From Sweltsa coloradensis (taxonomy: Eukaryota; Arthropoda; Insecta; Plecoptera; Chloroperlidae), in NCBI GenBank assembly GCA_024449915.1, contig JAMZAV010002218.1, forward strand, positions 166,622-230,621: 64,000 bases of DNA. Direction: 5' to 3'. A program made the position numbers and the translations under genes. Positions 27,301-35,887 of the stretch are shown here, one piece after another (the stretch's first letter is position 1; every line of letters begins with the position of its first letter). The notes beneath the pieces are model-generated. The model ran no database searches and had not been told where the DNA came from. It saw only the letters and a program-made list of their open reading frames with translations.

Positions 27301-30300
27301 AAAATTATTCTTGTAACTGTGATTTTACACGAATTTTTCAATTTTTTGGATCCAAAAATTTGCTAAAATTGTTTTGGGAAAGTTCTTAAATCGGCTTTTA
27401 TCTGCTTCGTTTTTGTTCCACATAGACACAAGAGCATCGTACCAATCTAAAATGGCCCTTTATAACATCGTGTCTTGAAACTGTGCGCAAATTTTTCACT
27501 CAAACACGCAAAAATATGCATTCCAAAATCACGCCCCTTCTTGGTAATGAGCAAATTTTGACCAAACCACTTGCCCAAATTACAAAACAAAATATAGAGG
27601 ATTTAGAGAAAGGCTGTCGAGTACGACAATAATGGCCAATATTTTTTTGGATCAAAATCCTCCAAGGTCACGGGGCATAAAGATCGTTTTTTCTTATGGG
27701 AGATTTTTGCCGATAGGACCTATAGCATGCTTGAAAAATGTCAAGTTTGACATTTTCTGGAGGGGTTATTGTGGACTCAATAATTTTTCTGTTAATTTCT
27801 AAATTCATAACTAGTAGTTTACCCTGAATTAAATATATTTTATGAGCCAAGTGGGTGAATACCCCTTTAAGAAATTCTGCCGAATTGATACATGATATTC
27901 TGTTATTTTAACAAGATTTTAATGCGAACTTTCAGGTCTTCTTGTAAATTTGACACCATAGGTCTCACATTGAAAATATGCCCTGTGTACGTACCAAATT
28001 TCAAGATTTTATCATTCATAATACATCCATAAGATAACACATTTTTGGCGGCCATCTTGTAACATGGCGGCCATTAATCCAACGGGGCAAATCTTAGAAG
28101 CACCTACATCCAAATCCTTTTTGATTGAGCTTTTCCTAATGTGTGCCAGATTAATTTCATACTTCTATCTACAATTCATAATTCGTCGTGGAAAGTGCAG
28201 TTATCTGCTGTACTAGTAGTGTATATATAGTTTACAGCGTTATGTTATTTTTTCACTATTTAATAATATAATAATATGAAAGCATGTTATTGTCTTGTAA
28301 AATTATAATTTCTAGCTGCTTCTAGAAAGTAAGCTGTCTTATTGTTTTAGGGCGCTGGTTTGCCTGGTTCTTGGCATAGGACTCATGAATTCGATCGGTG
28401 TCTTCACCGGTTTACTCATCTACGCGACATATTACGAGTGTGACCCCCTTGTAACAAAAGTGAGTAACAATATTTAACAAATTTTTAAAAAAAAACATTT
28501 AGTTCAACGTCGGTAATTTTATAGTTTACGGTCGTATGGCCTATAATGTGTAAAAAAAATTATTTAGCTTTAAAAGATCACAGCATTTTAAATACTGACT
28601 ACACGTGTACATACAAAAACTAACTACTAAATACCGTATCGTGGAAAATACTATCGGGTTACCTGAACATAAACAATACATTTTATTTGTACGTATTTGA
28701 TACGTGAACATGTAACTTAACATGATGAGAGCGATGATTCTGTTATCACATTTACTAATTTTCGCTATTAAAACTTAAATTATAAAAAAATAAGAAGTGG
28801 GAGTTGTGGCATTTAAAACGTCTAATTCATTATTCCATTTCTGAATCTGAAGTAAGTAAATCGTAGATAAACAACTTAAGAATCAATGTATTGATCAAAA
28901 CCGTATTGCTATAATAACGTAACACTGAACTCCCAAGAAGCCTAGTAGTAAATGGTGACTACGTTCTGCTCTAGGCCATCAGTCGTCCGGACCAACTGTT
29001 GCCCTTCTACGTCATGGACATCGCATCGAGCATCCCCGGTCTCCCCGGCGTCTTCATAGCCGGCATCTTCAGTGCAGCACTCAGGTAGGCAATAAGTACC
29101 CGGCTCTAATGATCATTCAATTACGAAACTCTGGAGTTTTTCAATTACTTACTTAGCTCGGAAACATACGGGCTTTTAAGCATAAGAGGCTGCCTTCGTC
29201 CCCCACCATCAAAACGTAACTAACGACACCCCCCCCCCCCCCCCCCAACCTTCTCATCAACACACGGGCCATCTTCACGCAAACTCGCGTAGACTGAAGC
29301 CAACCACCCAGTCTGGCCTTCTAATCAGAACTTACAAATTACGCTTTGGTTTCAACATTTTAATTTTATTGTAATAAAAGTGTTGTTTTATGCCCAATAA
29401 ATGCATTACAATCCAATGAGTATATTACACTTTACGTTTAGTAACTGCCCATTATAGACAACCAAAAATCGATGGTTCCAAATCCAACTTATAAAAAATG
29501 TGAAAATAACTTTTAATTCTTAACATTATAAATTAAATTATTTCACGAACGATAAATTGTGGGTTTTGTAATGTTCTATTCAATAAAAGAATACACACAA
29601 AATATTTTAATCATTTTTAATAATTAAATCTTGGTCTTGTTGTGATGCTTTAATTCGTACTTTAGGCCTACATGCGTTTATTTACCTAAAGATGTCATAT
29701 TGCAAATTACGGCCTTATTGCATACGTCCTATTTCCAAAAATCTGCTTAGTTCGACACTTAATGTGAGTCTAATAGTGTGAATAATGAAAGGAAGTAATG
29801 TTTATAATCTCAATTATTATTTTTTCCCAACTCCAGATGTAATGAACCTTGTTCTTCTCAGAGCGGCTAAGGGTTACAATGCAAGATCGTTTTAATCGGG
29901 TGCACACTTTGGCGATCTGCTAACTATTGTTAAATATAATGTACAATCCGCCCTGGCATAATCTCCTGTTGTATGGTGCAGTGCGCCAGGAAATTAAAAG
30001 TAAGCGTGAATCATCTTGCAGCCAAATATACTGCAACAAGTGAGCATCATTCTACCCGCCACCCCTTCCTGGGTACGGTCAAGGAATCTGAACCCTGATA
30101 AGTCTGTAGCGAAGACGGACAAAAAAAGTGCCACCCAAAAAACAACTGAACTACTCTTAGTACATACATACTTTATAACTCTCGCACACAATTCAGATCC
30201 CACCAGATCCCCACCATCCTATAAATGGTGGAGGTGCCGGGTAATCTTAAACGTCGCACCTTGTAATTTAGACGTGTATGTTGTTGTCCAGCACCCTTTC

Positions 30301-33300
30301 TAGTTGCCTGAACGCTCTGTCCGGCACGATCTACGAGGACTTTGTCCACCCCCTGCTGTTGAAGGGGGAAAGTGTCCGAGGAGCGGGCTAACGTCATCAT
30401 GAAGATCATCGTGGTAGTCGTAGGGGCGATCTGCGTCGTGCTTGTGCTGCTTGTCGAGCAACTCGGCACCGTGCTAGAGGTGAATATTGTTGGCTTTTAA
30501 CTCTTTCTTGAGGAACTGTACCTACTAAACTAAACTGTATCGCAGTTTAACTACTTTATTAATGATAACTAGGAAAATATTTTCGTCTTTAAATTTAGGC
30601 AAAAAACAAAGAGTTACAAGTACTGCACCTTTATTGCGTGTAACTTATATAATTTATGTGTATACGATATGTAGACAAACAAATGGAAACGCTTAGTAAG
30701 TCACAAATTAAGAACAAAATATTGTGTATCATGATGAATACCATAAAAGTACAGTAATGCCCTATTTTCGGAGAGACTAGGCCTAATCTGTGCTGTGCAG
30801 ACGACAATGCCTTTAGTAATATTTTAGCTGATTGTATGAAAGTGGTATTGGGAAGATCGCTCATTGTCAATAAAATAAAACCGTTTTTGCAACTGTGAAA
30901 ACAATAATACTTGACATTTGTTGTTTATTTATTATTTCAATGAATTTGATTGTCCAATTACATAATTATCTTGTAACAATAATTTAGTATTTTTATTATA
31001 CCACTAATGCACGTGTATAATTCATTATTTTTTTTTAAGTACTTTCAATTAGACCTACCATTTTGTTCAGTGGGTTCACATGAAAAATGGCCGCCGAACA
31101 GTGTCAAAGGTCATTCAAAGTTGTGTGATTCTACTCTATAACACATACTAATTAAAAGTTCATGGCCAGTTCATGGCCAACTTAGACGCTAACTTTAACT
31201 AACAATGTGATATTTTTAAATACTGTGATTACGATTGTATAACTTATTGGTTATTTCGCTCTCGCCGTTTGGACATATACTTATAATATTAGTATGGCAA
31301 TGGGAAACGAAAATAAGAGAAAAATACTAATTTTATCTGAATGAACTGAAACTAACTTGAAAATGTAAGACTTCTTCGATTGGGATCAAATAATAGAAAA
31401 CCAATCGTGATGTGCCAGGTTTTGGTTTTGTTTCAGTTGGCATAGTGGCAGGTGCTATTTACTTATGGTGCTCTTCTAGGCTTGTTCACGCTCGGAGTTT
31501 TATTCCGTGGCCATGTGAAGGTAATACAAGGGATGGAGGGGGGGGGGTTGGTTTGGGGGTGGGGTTTTTTGGGAGAGGGAGTTTTTGTATGCTGTTGCAC
31601 AGTAAGATACGCGCTTTACTAGATTAGTCCCCGCATGGCCCAACCCCATGAAATCATAACCAAGCTTGAGAGGGTCAGATAAGGGCATTGCATTTCTACA
31701 TGGCCCCGTAACATCCCCCAACCCTGGGTGCCAGAGCAGTTTGCCATGACCATGCCCTGCAATACCCGAACTGGTTGTTTTTTAAAAGATGCCTCAGTGC
31801 GACCACTATTTTGACGTTGCACGCGCATCATCCAGGCCGCGTGTTGATAGGCGACTATAGTCGGCACCCCGCCTCAACCCCCTCCGGCCAAAGGAGGTGC
31901 TCGGCCGACGTGCTTTTTCTTTTCGGTTTGTTACCCATGAACGACCTGCCGCCCGCCCTCAAAGAACTGCCCAGTAAGTCATTTCCCTTGACATGTGTAA
32001 GGAGTACTTATGGGAGACCGACTACAAGTGCTGTTTAGTTTCACGTATTTAGCAGGCTCTTCGCGCACGAGACTTCCACAAAGATATCAAGTGTTTTAGC
32101 AAAATATTTGCTAGCGTCGACGCCTTTCTTGTTGTTAAAAATGTAATACACGGATAAACAACAATAATATTCCTCTAAGGCACTTTATAATTCATAAATA
32201 CTTTATATTAGAAGACTTGAACATCTTTGTTAGACATAATGATGTATCTTTGAAGTGGGAAAATATTCAACACTTGGGATTTTCAAGGTTTCGTGAATGA
32301 TGTGCAGAGTATTCGATTGAAATATGTCGTTCTTAATATTTTTTAAATGCATTGGGTTGGATACCTGTTATGTCCGCTCGTTCGCGTCTTGCATTGTCAT
32401 TTAACTAGAATTTAAGAGAATTGTTATTAGAATGACAAAAAAAAATCTATAGCCTTCTTTCATATATTCATATTTGCTAGAGGTTTTTGAAGACATGATT
32501 CTATTGAAATTGATTGAAAAAAATTGATGTGCAACTTCCAACGTCCGCACTCTATCGAGGCAACTATGGTTCAATTCATCTTTCGGGGAGTTGGCTTTTT
32601 AACTCTTTGGTTTGTTTTCAGTGTAACCAATTTCATCGACTGAACAAGTTAACTTACAAAATACTAACTTATATACACCGACAGTGTTGGCTCGGGCGCT
32701 AAGCGCTCGACTCTGATTCGGGAGGTCTCGGGTTCGAATCCCGTCGAGACCGGCAATCCTGACTGAAGGTTTTTCCGAGTTTGAAAGGAGGTTTGAGGAT
32801 TGAGTCCTCTTAAACAGCCCTCGGACATCCTTCACAATTCCTATCCGCACACCTAGTTTCACCTGAGAGGGGCTAATTGCCCCCTATAACAGGTTCCCGA
32901 TAAAAAATTAAATTTAACTATTAATCAAATTGCTGATATATAAAATTGTACACTAAAAATGCATAATAGGAACTTTTGGATTGGACTCTAAAATAAACTT
33001 GAATATTACAGTTTTTAAATGAAACTGTTTCTCTAAAAATTACTATATCTGAGGTTAAGTTATAACTCACGTGGGACCTAAGAGGCCACAGACATATTTA
33101 CAATTTCAAGTTTCATTATTTCATGAGTATCTATCACGGTTTCCTCGTGTGGTTCTTTCAAATGAGAATACAAAAGTATTCGTTTTAATTTCTGAGGCAC
33201 TGATTCAAATTTGCTCTTTCATGTTGATATCCCACATTGCAAATCGAGCGATACAATAATTTTGCCAAAAAAATAGAATGTCATTTTTTACTGATCGTCT

Positions 33301-35887
33301 GTTCTATCGCAGTAAAGTATGATGTATGTGCCATCGTTTCAATAAATAAAAGAAAAGCCCGATCAATAAATAATGTCATCAACGGGTTGCGAGACGCGAG
33401 TTTTGGAATAAAATATGTTTAAAGAGAAATACCTCATTCTTTTATCACTTCATATATTGTAATAAATAAATGTTATTCGGTGTTCTCACACTTTATTGTT
33501 ATACATGTCGCAGGGTTTATGGGCGCACTATTAGTAGTATGCTCATCGTAGGGTGGCTTGTTGCCGGCTCTCAGATGGCAATCAGAGACGGAGCTCTCTC
33601 CAAGTCTCTCCCATCATCCATGGAGGAATGCGGCTTCAACGTCACTGTCACCACCACACCTGCACCATTAGAGTAAGTGCCATTATGTAGATTTCAGGAT
33701 AAATATTAAACTTTTTCAAGGAAGAAAACTTTTTTGAAGGAATGCCGTGTATCCGAAATGTCCCTCTCATGTGGCTGACTGACTTGGTACGTGGTGGGTG
33801 TAAATGGAATGCCCAATGACTGATTAAAAGACTCATCACTTGTACTCACATTGAAAAGACTACAGAAACCCTTATTAACTATCATGTTTTGAGTTGCCAG
33901 GGTCGGATATCAAATCCGTGATCTTTTCCGAAGCGTTTTCTCGTGCATTACGAATTAACTTGATGTTTCGTTATTTTATTATAAAGCACTAAGTTTATCA
34001 GTTAACTACATCACATTAACGACAAGTCTCTCGGTCCATCTCGTCTCTTGGGGGGATTCGTATTATTAATATACCAACAATATTATTAATAAATTACCAA
34101 TATAATTATATACCAGACCTCATTTTTGACGATTCTACTCGAAGCAGTCCCCCCCCAGACTAAATTCTCCGCTAAGAGTTCTTAAAGTCGGCACCATGCA
34201 CACAAAATATAAGCAAAGATTGATGCGTAAAGTACTCGACATGGTCATAGTCATGGGGAATATCTTGAAATGTTAAAAAGTACACGCTTGTGCGAGAACT
34301 TATAATACAGGTCAAAATATTCAGAATTCTGGGTTCAACAAAAATATAATGCGCCATGATTCCCGTAAATTTCTGTCTACCTCCCGATTATAACATTAGA
34401 TTTAGCAACCACAAGATGTTACACCTGGGCAAGTTAGTTTTATACAGTTTATATTGTAGTCACTCATCGCCGGTCTCGCCTGTTTTTTGCAGTTGGCTCT
34501 TAATTAAATTGCGTCGAACTAAAGTTTTCAAAATCAACCGTAATAGTAAATTATTGCTGTTTTGTTGTTTCATGCACGTTCTTAAAAGTATTTTGTGCCA
34601 GTCGGCGGTAAAAAAGAGTATTTAAAAATTGTCATTGTCGAGGACAGAAATTATACGTGTCAAGTATAAAACTCAATAAGAATGAATTATTCTGATTCAA
34701 TTAATTGTGTGTTACAAGGAAAAAAGTCGTTGTTAGACGAGTAAGCTAGCCATGAGTTGTGTACCAGTTAACATTCCCTTAACCTCCCCCTATATAAGGC
34801 TGGAACAAGCATGGGTCATTCCTCCCTAGCCTATCATAGGCTAGAATGGCGCATTATGGCCTGACAGTTGTCGTGCCCTTATACTACGACTAAACTCAAA
34901 ACCCTATAATTTGTACATAAAGAAAACATATATAACTGTTACGTGATTTGTTGTTGTAATGACCCTCCTCAAAGAAATCGTTCACAGTAAAATAGGCTTT
35001 GATAATTAAGATATAGTTTTCTTCGTTGTTTATATCAACAATAATGCAAATGTTCCCCGCCCAAGTACTCAACACATGGCTCGCTCACTCGTCTTACAAA
35101 GACTCTGGCGTTTTCCTAGTTGTCTAAGGCGCCTGTATTCCCGGAATGTGGGAGATCCGGATTCAAATAACGTTCGGGATAGATTTATTTATTTCTGAAA
35201 TGTATAAAATAATTATAGAACCTGTTGTGAAATGCATACAAAGTACTATGGAAAGATAGCCTGTACATAATACGAGTAAAGATTGTAAGGTTACTCAATA
35301 TCCGAGCGGATATTTTGGGTAACCTTAAGCGTGCATGATTCACCGCTGACATTGCAAAGAATTTGCCAGCTTAGATTTTCAATTAATTATTTCTTGTAGT
35401 TTAAATCGCAACAGATTTTGCCATTTTTGTTAGAAGGTGTCCAGTTAACTGGTCACGGGGATGTCTGTTTAGAATTCTAAGCTTATTTTTGTTCTATCTT
35501 TCGGCGCGTATGGCTCACTCGTCTATCACTTAACTGCTATGTTCCCGGGTTCTCTACACATGACTCGCTCACTAGTCTAACAACGACTTTGTCGTCCTGT
35601 TATATTTGGCTAAGGCGCCTTTATACTCGAAATGCGGAAGACCTGGATCAAACGTTGTTTATTTTTCTTTCAGAACTCCTGATCCACCCATTCAATTCTC
35701 TATTGAATCGCCTTCCTATTACTTTACGTTGATCGGAACGTGATAGTAATAGTGTCGGCATGGCAGTTTAGCTACCTGACCGGGTTCCGAGACCCTGCCG
35801 ACATGGAAGTCGCTCTGTTTGCACCGGTGATGCAGAGTACATTCAACGCAGAAAGACGAGGCCGCCGAACCCACGGATAGGAAATGA
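6116..35887 (+). CDS. SLC5-family sodium:solute symporter, copy A (12 coding exons)
   Basis: Predicted plasma-membrane Na+-coupled transporter of the SLC5 family, LeuT fold. Spliced exons give about 575 residues, near the family's usual 600. Exon 1 has the [20 protein letters not shown] first helix. Residues across exons 1/2 read VATLIS, aligning with the TM1 part of the Na2 sodium site. Exons 4/5 join into YTMLGGLKA, the end of the Na:solute symporter family signature. Exon 6 has [12 protein letters not shown], and exons 8/9 give AALSTLSS, the TM8 part of the Na2 site. The pattern is closest to SMCT/SMVT-type members (SLC5A8/A6); the substrate cannot be read from sequence. Exons 1-8 are open and their phases match. 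Exons 9-12 carry single-base indels, probably assembly errors. Intron 6 is swollen by an LTR element and a 4.1 kb duplication. Confidence 0.88.
6337..8714 (+). other. Copy A intron 1
   Basis: A 2.4 kb intron between GTAAGT and TTCTGCACAG. Apart from the element at 7131-7788 it is AT-rich and featureless. Several stretches (around 6800-7080 and 7790-8650) can be followed, diverged, in copy B intron 1. Confidence 0.7.
7131..7788 (+). repeat. AAAGGGG..TTTAACC-ended repeat family
   Basis: A 650 bp non-coding repeat. Related copies are at about 23160-23760 and 27240-27862 (copy A intron 6), 54060-54310 (partial) and 54838-55475 (inverted, copy B intron 6). Shared motifs include TTGTAACTGTGATTT, ACATCGTGTCTTGAAACTGTG and AAGGTCACGGGGCATAAAGA. 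The ends read AAAGGGGCTATTAAC and GGTTAAATATCCTTT, imperfect inverted termini, so a non-autonomous DNA transposon is likely. Confidence 0.6.
8715..8874 (+). CDS. Copy A exon 2
   Basis: Acceptor TTCTGCACAG, 160 nt, phase 2 to 0. Encodes [19 protein letters not shown] and then a helix ending LTSTFE. The [12 protein letters not shown] stretch is the SLC5 TM1b region that with exon 1 forms part of the Na2 site. The donor is GTAGGA, directly abutting a minisatellite made of GTAGGT-containing units. Confidence 0.9.
8875..9060 (+). repeat. 15-bp minisatellite at the exon 2 donor
   Basis: About ten tandem copies of a 15 bp unit (GTGTAGGTAGGTCAA) begin at the 5' splice site of exon 2. The first, diverged unit is the donor itself (GTAGGACATGTGAG). 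The equivalent position in copy B holds a much longer, diverged array (48570-49800). Confidence 0.9.
9262..9379 (+). CDS. Copy A exon 3
   Basis: Acceptor TTTTATTTTAG, 118 nt, phase 0 to 1. Encodes [15 protein letters not shown] and a helix ending VPALAFSS, matching the SLC5 YLELRF...LYIGVVIYAPALAL segment. Donor GTAAGT is perfect. Confidence 0.9.
9411..9993 (+). repeat. TTGGATGAGC-family element in intron 3
   Basis: Full-length member (TTGGATGAGCGAAGC start, GCTCATCCATCAACGCGG end plus the GGACTTTAGCGTTTTCCTA tail), with an internal (TC)n run at 9480-9498. It starts only 31 bases after the exon 3 donor. It is absent from copy B intron 3. It forms an inverted pair with 10027-10616. Confidence 0.65.
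9994..10026 (+). pseudogene. Fragment of exon 3 between two inverted elements
   Basis: AAATTTGCATGATTGCTT and the bases after it match exon 3 at about 9287-9322 (AAATTCGCATGATTGCTT onward) with only a few changes over roughly 35 bases. It is flanked immediately by two oppositely oriented TTGGATGAGC elements. Too short to code; a trapped exon scrap. Confidence 0.6.
10027..10616 (-). repeat. TTGGATGAGC-family element, inverted mate
   Basis: The reverse complement of the family: its tail (CGCGTTGATGGATGAG) is at the left and CTTCGCTTCGCTCATT at the right. With 9411-9993 it makes an inverted pair of about 580 bp arms around a spacer of about 33 bp, able to form a long hairpin in intron 3 RNA. 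Confidence 0.65.
11130..11490 (+). repeat. SINE-like element with tRNA-like part
   Basis: AACGAGGGAGCGGAGCGACC and a (GTCT)n run lead into CAGCCGAACCGCTGAACAGATT, a wording common in arthropod repeats. At 11409-11487 a tRNA-like segment follows, with TGGCCTATTGG (A-box-like) and GAGTTCGATACC (B-box-like). No intact cloverleaf. It lies in copy A intron 3. Confidence 0.45.
11642..11794. repeat. MITE with long inverted termini
   Basis: About 150 bp whose two ends are near-perfect inverted repeats of about 45 bp (AAAGTCGTTGTTAAATGAGT ... ACTCGTTTAACAACGACTTT, with CCATGTGTTGAGTACCCGG inside). Relatives are at 34722-35107, 35512-35600 (half) and 40231-40461. Confidence 0.75.
11980..12200 (-). repeat. 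tRNA-derived SINE, same family as 32677-32910
   Basis: On the minus strand it starts CCGACAGTGTTGGC, has a tRNA-like part with the B-box-like GAGTTCAAATCCCG, and continues into a body with CCTGACTGACC and CCTCGGACATCCCTTCAC. The same order of motifs occurs at 32677-32910. Located in intron 3 of copy A. Confidence 0.7.
12786..12853 (+). CDS. Copy A exon 4
   Basis: Acceptor TTATTTCAG, 68 nt, phase 1 to 0, donor GTAAGT. Encodes [19 protein letters not shown] and then YTML. With exon 5 it forms the C-terminal half of the Na:solute symporter signature (Y-T-x-x-G-G-L-x-A). Confidence 0.9.
12965..13200 (+). repeat. Minisatellite (GAGGGGTGGTTGCT-type)
   Basis: About fifteen imperfect 13-16 bp units built on GAGGGGTGGTTGCTT, starting about 110 bases after the exon 4 donor. 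Copy B intron 4 (51456-52097) has no such array. Confidence 0.8.
13731..13885 (+). CDS. Copy A exon 5
   Basis: Acceptor CTTTCTTCCAG, 155 nt, phase 0 to 2, donor GTAAGC. Begins [18 protein letters not shown], the strongly conserved SLC5 helix following the family signature, and continues through a second hydrophobic stretch to [10 protein letters not shown]. Confidence 0.92.
14274..15177. mobile_element. Non-autonomous hAT-like element with 8-bp target duplication
   Basis: The element 14282-15169 begins CAGTGGCGTATCCA and ends TGGATACGCCACTG, exact 14-bp inverted termini. It is bordered by ACCCAAGG on both sides (14274-14281, 15170-15177). An 8-bp duplication with CAGTGGCG ends is the hAT pattern. 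No transposase frame is seen. The interior has about three diverged 100 bp direct repeats (TTCACCAAAATGACC, about 14770-15020). The matching spot in copy B (about 53040) looks empty. Confidence 0.85.
15523..15663 (+). CDS. Copy A exon 6
   Basis: Acceptor TTTATTTTCCAG, 141 nt, phase 2 to 2, donor GTAATG. Encodes [18 protein letters not shown] and later [19 protein letters not shown], corresponding to SLC5A8-type WLxxxGVNQxxVQRYLS. Last intact exon before the intron holding the LTR element. Confidence 0.92.
15785..16075 (-). repeat. tRNA-like SINE remnant, shared with copy B
   Basis: On the minus strand the segment near 15952-15975 contains a B-box-like GGGTTCGT/GTTCAATTC region and a downstream body ending near CACCTGCGTTAGG. 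Copy B intron 6 carries a related stretch (about 55560-55710), so the insertion predates the A/B split. Confidence 0.4.
16195..16360 (+). repeat. tRNA-like SINE remnant, shared with copy B
   Basis: GGTGGTTTAGGGGTTAAAGC, then GGGTGCGATACCCAACC, resembles a tRNA with A- and B-box-like parts, followed by a short body (ACACCTACGGGAGTGCTTCC). A diverged equivalent is in copy B at about 55818-55965. No functional tRNA fold was found. Confidence 0.45.
16462..18336 (+). repeat. 5' LTR
   Basis: Co-linear with 21022-22891 over its full length, with mostly single-base indel differences. It contains three tandem repeats of about 75 bp (about 17340-17570, each with GTCAATCGTxxGTGTGAACAGT and TGATACA-TAAATATCAC), which also occur in the 3' LTR. 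Confidence 0.8.
18338..18469 (+). other. Doubled primer-binding-site region
   Basis: Immediately after the LTR end, TGTCGCCCAGTACGAGTGGC (18340-18359) occupies the primer-binding position. About 110 bp on, the LTR-end-like GTTACCTGACA recurs, followed by TTGGGAGCCCAACGTGTGGC (18450-18469). Both resemble the complement of a tRNA-Lys 3' end (TGGCGCCCAACGTGGGGC type). The assignment of the tRNA is an inference. Confidence 0.5.
18560..20660 (+). pseudogene. Degenerate Gag-like interior of LTR element
   Basis: From 18569 a frame opening MEKWIYPR / MDLSEV and fragments such as [13 protein letters not shown] (near 18748) read like the charged coiled-coil start of a gypsy-type Gag, broken by stops and shifts. 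The next kilobase is very rich in GA (acid/lysine codons). No zinc knuckle, protease or polymerase motif was found. The long minus-strand frame at 19120-19581 is a shadow of this purine-rich strand. Confidence 0.4.
21008..21018 (+). other. Polypurine tract of LTR element
   Basis: AAGGGGGGGTA directly before the 3' LTR, the expected position and composition for plus-strand priming. Confidence 0.7.
21022..22891 (+). repeat. 3' LTR
   Basis: Matches 16462-18336. Ends CCCGACA followed by CATT, the same tetranucleotide as before the 5' LTR. Its last 290 bases are repeated a third time at 26722-27003, at the start of the second copy of the 4.1 kb duplication. Confidence 0.8.
24241..24351 (+). pseudogene. 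Copy A exon 7, indel-rich duplicate
   Basis: Same as 28351-28459 but with several indels (111 nt, frame lost). It retains GCTCATCT/ACGCGACATACTACGAGTGTG and the GTGAGT donor. Either an unpolished duplicate of exon 7 or a decayed extra copy. Confidence 0.75.
24867..24975 (+). pseudogene. Copy A exon 8, indel-rich duplicate
   Basis: Matches 28975-29084 with one net base lost and small substitutions. Both splice sites (ATCTAG, GTAGGC) remain. Confidence 0.75.
26199..26386 (+). pseudogene. Copy A exon 9, indel-rich duplicate
   Basis: Recognisable exon 9 (GTCCGGCACGATCTACGAGG) with multiple indels. The GTGAAT donor of the clean copy is replaced by AGCTGAAT. Confidence 0.75.
28351..28459 (+). CDS. 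Copy A exon 7
   Basis: Acceptor TTGTTTTAG, 109 nt, phase 2 to 0, donor GTGAGT. The first base completes the Trp codon begun in exon 6. Encodes [20 protein letters not shown], then [13 protein letters not shown], the SLC5 helix followed by YY-x-CDPL. Confidence 0.92.
28975..29084 (+). CDS. Copy A exon 8
   Basis: Acceptor TGCTCTAG, 110 nt, phase 0 to 2, donor GTAGGC. Encodes [15 protein letters not shown], then [16 protein letters not shown]. The last two bases (AG) start the Ser codon that lies at the TM8 Na2-site position and is completed by exon 9. A poly(C) tract at 29228-29246 in the following intron is present, with different lengths, at 25126-25142 and 57011-57021. Confidence 0.92.
30292..30479 (+). 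CDS. Copy A exon 9 (single unit)
   Basis: Acceptor TTGTTGTCCAG. Encodes [18 protein letters not shown], then a linker and the long hydrophobic helix [18 protein letters not shown] and EQLGTVLE before donor GTGAAT. It is 188 nt against 187 in copy B: one extra G in a G run shifts the frame, probably a sequencing error. Only one unit is present here, against about 24 in copy B. Confidence 0.85.
31437..31520 (+). CDS. Copy A exon 10 (indels)
   Basis: Acceptor TTTCAG and donor GTAATA match copy B (63343-63429). The body carries [15 protein letters not shown] in copy B. Here 84 instead of 87 nt, with at least one A lost near the start, an extra T, and losses near the end, giving an in-frame TAG. 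Homologous to the SLC5 segment before TM11. Confidence 0.75.
31628..32190. other. GC-rich insertion in copy A intron 10
   Basis: The intron is alignable with copy B up to ACTAGATTAGT and again from about 32200. Between lies a block of about 560 bp, partly GC-rich (31640-31980), with no counterpart in B. Open frames are short and unrecognised. Its origin is unknown. Confidence 0.5.
32677..32910 (+). repeat. tRNA-derived SINE
   Basis: Starts CACCGACAGTGTTGGC, with an A-box-like region, GCGCTCGACTCTGATTCGGG and a perfect B-box GGGTTCGAATCCCG (32750-32763). A non-tRNA body follows (CCTCGGACATCCTTCACA), ending in an A/T-rich tail. Not a functional tRNA: the acceptor stem is not formed. The family recurs at 11980-12200 (minus), and a head fragment is at 56550-56590. 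Confidence 0.75.
32911..33513 (+). other. Copy A intron 10, right part
   Basis: AT-rich intron sequence up to the ACATGTCGCAG acceptor. Nothing else recognised. Confidence 0.5.
33514..33672 (+). CDS. Copy A exon 11
   Basis: Encodes [18 protein letters not shown], then [19 protein letters not shown], the late helix and extracellular loop of SLC5 proteins with an N-glycosylation sequon (NVT). Donor GTAAGT. The length is 159 nt where 3n+2 is needed, and the first 30 bases read in another frame. Two single-base losses near the start would explain both. Confidence 0.8.
33673..35673 (+). other. Copy A intron 11
   Basis: Holds a MITE at 34722-35107 and a half copy at 35512-35600. It also holds a block at 35150-35470 that recurs, diverged, at 43190-43480, with TCAATTAATTATT and GGTGTCCAGTTAA motifs in the same order. 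Otherwise AT-rich. Confidence 0.6.
34722..35107. repeat. MITE, larger member of the 11642 family
   Basis: Left end AAAGTCGTTGTTAGACGAGT and right end ACTCGTCTTACAAAGACT are inverted copies of each other and match the ends at 11642-11794. The centre contains CCTCCCCCTATATAAGGCTG, shared with 40231-40461. Confidence 0.65.
35674..35887 (+). CDS. Copy A exon 12 (C-terminus, stop)
   Basis: Acceptor TTTCTTTCAG. Its first base completes the Glu codon begun in exon 11, then [19 protein letters not shown]. After one missing base comes [19 protein letters not shown], the last transmembrane helix and the DPxDM tail typical of arthropod SLC5 members. A run of three A near 35853 where two would fit decides between stops at 35878 and 35885. 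The acidic ending that uses the TGA at 35885-35887 looks more natural. Confidence 0.82.

Larger units (their letters stand above)
26722..30768 (+). repeat. 4.1 kb direct duplication, second (clean) copy
   Basis: Starts abruptly inside LTR sequence (equivalent to 22605) and carries intact exons 7 and 8. The junction with the first copy at 26669-26721 is about 50 unmatched bases. The abrupt start in the LTR suggests either unequal recombination or an assembly overlap that was not collapsed. Confidence 0.85.

Noticed and set aside
31775..32038. 87-residue frame in copy A intron 10
   Set aside because: Lies in a GC-rich insertion with overlapping frames on both strands and no recognisable domain.
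32677..32760. Possible functional tRNA gene
   Set aside because: B box is perfect, but no acceptor stem or proper anticodon stem forms, and the same unit with a non-tRNA body recurs elsewhere; it is a SINE.
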